Shown piece after piece: positions 60,281-64,000 of a stretch of 64,000 nt of DNA. A program made the translations under genes and the position numbers. Within the stretch, counting starts at the first letter, position 1; every line of letters starts with the position of its first letter. Source of the DNA: Lentzea sp. NEAU-D7 (lineage in GTDB: Bacteria > Actinomycetota > Actinomycetes > Mycobacteriales > Pseudonocardiaceae); the NCBI RefSeq assembly GCF_026242055.1, contig NZ_JAPJDL010000001.1, positions 62,001 through 126,000 of the forward strand. Reading direction: 5' to 3'. Below the pieces are notes generated by a model. The model had not been told where the DNA came from and searched no databases. It saw nothing but the letters and a program-made list of their open reading frames with translations.

Positions 60281-60414
60281 GGCGGACACCTTAGACAACC
60301 GGCCCACGCACCACCAGAACTCGCCGGTTCCGATTCCGGCCTGGTCTGTGGTCGCGGCGCGGGAGGCGGACAATCGGAGACGCAGGCCCCTCGATCGAGC
60401 GGAGATGGCTGCCG

Positions 60415-62424
60415 ATGGCAGACGACTGGGTGTTCGGCTTCGGGTCCCGCTCGTTCGAGGACCTGGTCGGAAAGCTGTTCGGCGGCTTCGTCGAGCCGCA
60501 GTCCGCGACGCGGCGCACCGACCGCTTCGGGCGCGACCTCACCGCCGCGGCGCGGGACGGGCTGCTCGACCCGGTGATCGGCCGGGAGGACGTGATCGAC
60601 GAGGTGCTCGAGGTGTTGTCCCGGCGCACCAAGAACAACCCCGTCCTGATCGGGGATCCCGGTGTGGGCAAGACCGCCGTCGTCGAGGGCATCGCGGCAC
60701 GGATCGCGAGCGGTGAGGTCCCCGCGACGCTGAGCGGCAGGCGGCTGATCTCGCTGGACCTGGCGGGCATGGTCGCCGGGGCGAAGTACCGCGGCGAGTT
60801 CGAGGAACGGCTCGAAGGCGTCATCGCCGAGGTGGCCGCCACGGACCGGATGGTGGTCCTGTTCATCGACGAGCTGCACGTCGTGGTGGGCGCGGGCAGC
60901 GCGGAAGGTGCGCCGATGGACGCCGCGGCCATGCTCAAGCCCGTGCTCACGAGCGGACGGGTGCAGGTCGTCGGAGCCACCACGGCCGAGGAGTACCGGC
61001 GGTACATCGCGAAGGACGCCGCGCTGGAGCGGCGGTTCCAGCCGATCCAGGTCGCCGAGCCGTCGGTCGACGAGGCGATCGCCATCCTCCGCGGGCTGCG
61101 CGGCCGCTACGAGATGCACCACGGCGTGCGGATCACGGACGAGGCGATCGTGTCCGCCGTGGAGCTGTCCGCCCGCTACGTCACCGATCGGTTCCTGCCG
61201 GACAAGGCCGTGGACCTGGTGGACCGGGCGGGCGCGCGGGTCCGGTTGCGGGAGAAGTCCCCGATGCCACCGGATCCGGTGCGGCTCGAGCAGCGGGTGC
61301 GGCGGCTGGAGCGGGAGAAGGACGCCGCGCAGGGCGAGGACGCCGTGTTCCTCGCCGGTGAGCTCGACCGGGCGGTCGCCGAGCTGGAGGCCGCCCGCGC
61401 CGCGCTGGCCGGCGCGCCCCAGGTCGCGGCGAACGACGTCGCCGAGGTCGTGTCCCGCAGCACCGGCATCCCGGTCGCCCAGCTCACCGAGGCCGAACGG
61501 CACCGGTTGCTCCACCTGGAGGACCACCTGCACCAGCGGATCGTCGGGCAGGACGAGGCGGTGGAGGCGGTCGCCGACGCGGTCCGCCAGGGCCGCGCGG
61601 GCCTCAAGCACCCGCACCGGCCCGTCGGTTCCTTCCTGTTCCTCGGCCCGACCGGCGTGGGCAAGACCGAGGTCGCGCGAGCGCTGGCCGCGGCGCTGTT
61701 CGGCTCGGAGGAACGGCTGATCCGGTTCGACATGAGCGAGTTCTCGCAGCAGCACGCGGTCACGCGGCTGATCGGCGTGCCGCCGGGCTACGCCGGCTAC
61801 GAGGAGGCCGGTCAGCTCACCGACGCGGTCCGGCGCGCCCCGTACTCGGTCCTGCTGCTGGACGAGATCGAGAAGGCGCACGGCGACGTCTTCAACACCC
61901 TGCTGCAGGTGCTCGACGCGGGCAGGCTCACCGACGCCGGGGGACGCACCGCCGACTTCGCCAACACCGTGATCATCATGACCAGCAACATCGGCGCCGA
62001 CCAGCTCCTCGCCGCGGCCACCTCGGGTGTCGCGGTCGAGCAGCTGAGGGAGCCGTTGATGGCGGCCGTGCGCCGCAGTTTCCGCCCGGAGTTCCTCAAC
62101 CGCCTCGACGAGATCATCCTGTTCCGCGGGCTGAACGCGGGCCAGCTGCGGCAGATCACCTCGCTGCTGCTCGACCGCACCCGCCAGCGCCTGCGCGAGC
62201 AGGACATCACGCTGGAGGTCGACGAGCAGGCCGTCGACTGGCTCGCCGCCCGCGGTTACGTGCCCGAGTACGGCGCACGACCGCTGCGCCGGACCATCGG
62301 CAGGGAGCTCGACCGGCGCCTGTCCCGCGCACTGCTCTCGGGCGACCTGCGCGGCGGACAGCACGTCGTCGTGACGGTCACCGACTCGGAACTGGCGCTG
62401 AACATCAGCGACACCCCGGACTGA
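60415..62424 (+). CDS. Clp/Hsp100-type AAA+ ATPase without N-domain
   Basis: 669 residues from ATG 60415. Two AAA+ modules are complete: D1 Walker A GDPGVGKT (80-87) and Walker B LFIDELH; D2 Walker A GPTGVGKT (411-418), [40 protein letters not shown] and the GARPLRRTI sensor 2. The N-terminal substrate domain of ClpB/ClpC (about 140 residues) is reduced to a 40-residue leader ([20 protein letters not shown]), and the middle domain is short. No ClpP-docking IGF/LGF loop is obvious. It may be a disaggregase or unfoldase for special substrates. It is divergent from the VWA gene with 134 bases between. Confidence 0.87.
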   Translation: MADDWVFGFGSRSFEDLVGKLFGGFVEPQSATRRTDRFGRDLTAAARDGLLDPVIGREDVIDEVLEVLSRRTKNNPVLIGDPGVGKTAVVEGIAARIASGEVPATLSGRRLISLDLAGMVAGAKYRGEFEERLEGVIAEVAATDRMVVLFIDELHVVVGAGSAEGAPMDAAAMLKPVLTSGRVQVVGATTAEEYRRYIAKDAALERRFQPIQVAEPSVDEAIAILRGLRGRYEMHHGVRITDEAIVSAVELSARYVTDRFLPDKAVDLVDRAGARVRLREKSPMPPDPVRLEQRVRRLEREKDAAQGEDAVFLAGELDRAVAELEAARAALAGAPQVAANDVAEVVSRSTGIPVAQLTEAERHRLLHLEDHLHQRIVGQDEAVEAVADAVRQGRAGLKHPHRPVGSFLFLGPTGVGKTEVARALAAALFGSEERLIRFDMSEFSQQHAVTRLIGVPPGYAGYEEAGQLTDAVRRAPYSVLLLDEIEKAHGDVFNTLLQVLDAGRLTDAGGRTADFANTVIIMTSNIGADQLLAAATSGVAVEQLREPLMAAVRRSFRPEFLNRLDEIILFRGLNAGQLRQITSLLLDRTRQRLREQDITLEVDEQAVDWLAARGYVPEYGARPLRRTIGRELDRRLSRALLSGDLRGGQHVVVTVTDSELALNISDTPD

Positions 62425-62491
62425 GCGCGGTGCCGCCGGGGTTTCCATTCGTCCAAGACCGGGACGCCCCGTGGCTGCCACGATGGCGCGC

Positions 62492-62833
62492 ATGGCGACG
62501 TGGGACGACGTGGTGGAGATGGCGTCGCGGCTGCCCGGGGTCGAGGTGGCGACCTGGTACCGGACGCCGTCGCTGAAGGTGGCGGGCAAGGGCTTCGCAC
62601 GGCTGCGGACCGAGGCCGAAGGCGGGCTCGTGCTGATGTGCGACCTGGACGAGAAGGCGGCGCTGCTCGCGTCCGGCGACCCGGCCTTCTACACGACACC
62701 GCACTACGACGGGCACGGGTCGGTCCTGGTCGACCTGGCGAAGGCCGACGAGGACCAGCTGGCCGAACTGGTCGAGCAGGCGTGGCGGCTCAAGGCCCCC
62801 GCGAAGCTCCGCAGGGCGTTCGAGGGCGAGTGA
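62492..62833 (+). CDS. MmcQ/YjbR-family protein
   Basis: 113 residues from ATG 62492 (ATG 62483 and GTG 62471 also in frame). The wording TWDDVVEMASRLPGVEVATW, SLKVAGKGFARL and HYDGHGSVLVDLAKADEDQL is typical of the MmcQ/YjbR double-wing DNA-binding-like family. Most members are uncharacterised; some act in DNA-related processes. There is no helix-turn-helix beyond the double-wing fold. It lies 67 bases after the Clp ATPase gene in the same direction and may share its transcript. The 227 bases after it contain no gene I can support. Confidence 0.85.
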   Translation: MATWDDVVEMASRLPGVEVATWYRTPSLKVAGKGFARLRTEAEGGLVLMCDLDEKAALLASGDPAFYTTPHYDGHGSVLVDLAKADEDQLAELVEQAWRLKAPAKLRRAFEGE

Positions 62834-63060
62834 CGCACCGCCGGTGGCACCGGCCGGATTGCGCGAGAGCGAATGCTCCCTTGCCGAGAACGCACTTGTC
62901 GTCGCATCAGGACGTCCCTAGTTTCAAGGTGCGGCGATCGTCGCCGACTGCGGCGCCACAAGGGTGAGAAGTCCTTGTCGCGCAGGACGTTCGCGAGTAC
63001 ACCCATGCCACGGGAGTGCTTCTTCCCGGCCTGGAAGGCCGTTCCCGAAGGGATCTCCCC

Positions 63061-63681
63061 GTGATCGACTGGCTGCGGCTCGCCGAGACGCTCATCTCCT
63101 CACCGTGGTTGTACGCCGTGCTCGCCGCGGTGTCCTTTCTGGACTCCTTCCTCCCGCTGATCCCCAGCGAGCCCGTCGTGATCGTCGCGGGCGTGTACGC
63201 CGCGACCGGGCAGACGAACATCGTGCTGGTCGTCGCCGCCACGACGCTCGGCGCCTTCCTCGGCGACCTGGTCCCCTACTCCGTCGGACGGCTGCTCGGC
63301 GCACGGGTGCTCAAGCGGATGCCACCGGGCAGCAAGCGCCGTGCCGCGCACGACTGGTTCGCCCGCGAACTCGACGCCCGCGGCGGGTTCATCCTGGTGA
63401 CCACGCGGTTCATCCCGGTCGGCCGGTACCTGGCCACCCTGTCCACCGGGCTCGTCGACTACCCGCTGGGCAAGTACGCGATGTTCGTCGCGTTCGCCAC
63501 CGCGTCGTGGAGCACCTACACCGCGCTCACCGGCTACCTCGGCGGCGTTCTGTTCCAGGAGAACACGCTCCTGGCGATGGCCGTCGGCATCGGGCTCGCG
63601 TTCGTGGTGACCGGCTTCATCGAGGTCGTGCGCCGCGTGCGCGCCAAGCCGGTCACCTCCTCTCCGCGGCCGCGGCCATGA
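63061..63681 (+). CDS. DedA-family membrane protein
   Basis: 206 residues from GTG 63061, with AAGGGATC upstream; the frame before it has no membrane character. The DedA pattern is seen: an amphipathic entrance FLDSFLPLIPSEPVVIVAG with the conserved Glu, then GAFLGDLVPYSVGRLLGARV, and TTRFIPVGRYLATLSTGLVD with the Arg pair (TRF and GR) needed for transport. DedA/VTT proteins act in membrane lipid transport, such as undecaprenyl phosphate flipping, which would suit a nearby wall cluster though linkage is not shown. The end overlaps the convergent LysR gene by 29 bases. Confidence 0.87.
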   Translation: MIDWLRLAETLISSPWLYAVLAAVSFLDSFLPLIPSEPVVIVAGVYAATGQTNIVLVVAATTLGAFLGDLVPYSVGRLLGARVLKRMPPGSKRRAAHDWFARELDARGGFILVTTRFIPVGRYLATLSTGLVDYPLGKYAMFVAFATASWSTYTALTGYLGGVLFQENTLLAMAVGIGLAFVVTGFIEVVRRVRAKPVTSSPRPRP

Positions 63682-64000
63682 TGTGACGGGTGCGCTCCCG
63701 CAGCAGCTGGTGCGTGCGGTCGTGGTGGTTGCGCGGATGCCACGCCATGCCGATCGTCACGGACGGCAGTGCGAGCGGGATCGGGAACGTGCGCAGGCCG
63801 AGCGTGTCCAGCATCGGCCTGCCCAGCCCGGCGGGAGCGACGCAGACGACATCGGTCTCGCGCACCAGGAACATCGCGCTCGCGAACGTCGGGACGACGG
63901 CCGCCACCCGCCGCCGCAGTCCGAGATCCGCGAGCTGCTCGTCGATCGGGCCGTGGGCCCGGCCGCGCCTCGACACGACGATGTGATCGGCCTCGGCGAA
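63653..64000 (-). CDS. LysR-family regulator, C-terminal effector domain (5' end beyond window)
   Basis: The frame is open to the right edge, giving the last 115 residues. FAEADHIVVSRRGRAHGPID is the start of the second half of a LysR effector domain; VPTFASAMFLVRETDVVCVA and GMAWHPRNHHDRTHQLLRER complete it in the style of the NahR/PcaQ-like group. The DNA-binding domain lies outside the window. Function and target cannot be judged. Its 3' end overlaps the DedA gene, leaving no room for a terminator between them. Confidence 0.8.
   Translation of the reverse strand, partial: FAEADHIVVSRRGRAHGPIDEQLADLGLRRRVAAVVPTFASAMFLVRETDVVCVAPAGLGRPMLDTLGLRTFPIPLALPSVTIGMAWHPRNHHDRTHQLLRERTRHIMAAAAERR

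Noticed and set aside
1..64000. tRNA, rRNA, CRISPR arrays, riboswitches
   Set aside because: No TPsiC-like GTTCGANTC with a matching acceptor stem, no rRNA-like blocks, no evenly spaced direct repeats and no riboswitch core were recognised by eye; a covariance-model search would be decisive.

Overview
The window is GC-rich, gene-dense actinobacterial chromosome. Three sets of genes point to a wall-arabinan-containing (chemotype IV) actinomycete close to Pseudonocardiales: an AftD-type arabinofuranosyltransferase with its envelope neighbours, a SigK/RskA/MPT83-type module, and an AfsR-like BTAD/NB-ARC/TPR regulator. Genus is inference. I saw no rRNA, tRNA, CRISPR array, phage or intact insertion sequence. 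No stretch longer than about 300 bases lacks a gene.

Layout. 1-3.6 kb: the end of an RDD membrane protein, then a compact three-gene unit (secreted 4-Cys protein, ATP-grasp ligase, PLP decarboxylase), convergent with an SNF2 helicase (3.6-5.8 kb). 5.9-13.3 kb: a lipid-type set of two tandem fatty acyl-AMP ligases divergent from a ketoacyl-ACP synthase, a MabA-like reductase coupled to an atypical LuxR regulator, and an AraC regulator. 13.3-16.1 kb: a molybdopterin oxidoreductase with its TetR gene. 16.2-19.3 kb: DUF4394 protein, SigK-like sigma factor, RskA-like anti-sigma factor and MPT83-like fasciclin lipoprotein, with matching promoter elements before the sigma and fasciclin genes. 19.5-25.6 kb: a thioredoxin relic, small exported proteins, the AfsR-like regulator, a MerR regulator and an RTX-like repeat protein. 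25.7-27.6 kb: aldo/keto reductase and LysR.

27.6-30.9 kb: an arsenic locus in which arsM and two arsR genes look intact while acr3 and arsC-type genes survive only as remnants with internal deletions. A 79-bp MITE-like element sits at the arsM stop codon. 31-36.7 kb: a copper island (DUF4396, DUF6153, DUF305, CsoR, CopZ, an exported HxHP protein, CopA) with repeated CsoR-type boxes. 36.7-44.2 kb: TetR and a divergent membrane-protein pair, BlaI/M56, dehydrogenases, a PLAT-like exported protein, an NmrA/SDR pair with its TetR, and an exported repeat protein.

44.4-58.7 kb: the envelope cluster. It holds two DUF3068 proteins flanking an amidase-fold protein without catalytic residues, a methyltransferase, a GT4 glycosyltransferase, an HHxxxDG acyltransferase-like protein, DUF2613, a polytopic membrane protein, a flippase, AftD and a second methyltransferase. 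A 14-bp dyad (YTACYG-N2-CRGTAR) recurs at five gene starts here and may be a common regulatory site. 58.7-64 kb: a solute-binding/VWA lipoprotein-like protein, a Clp ATPase without N-domain, MmcQ/YjbR, DedA, and a LysR-type gene running off the right edge.
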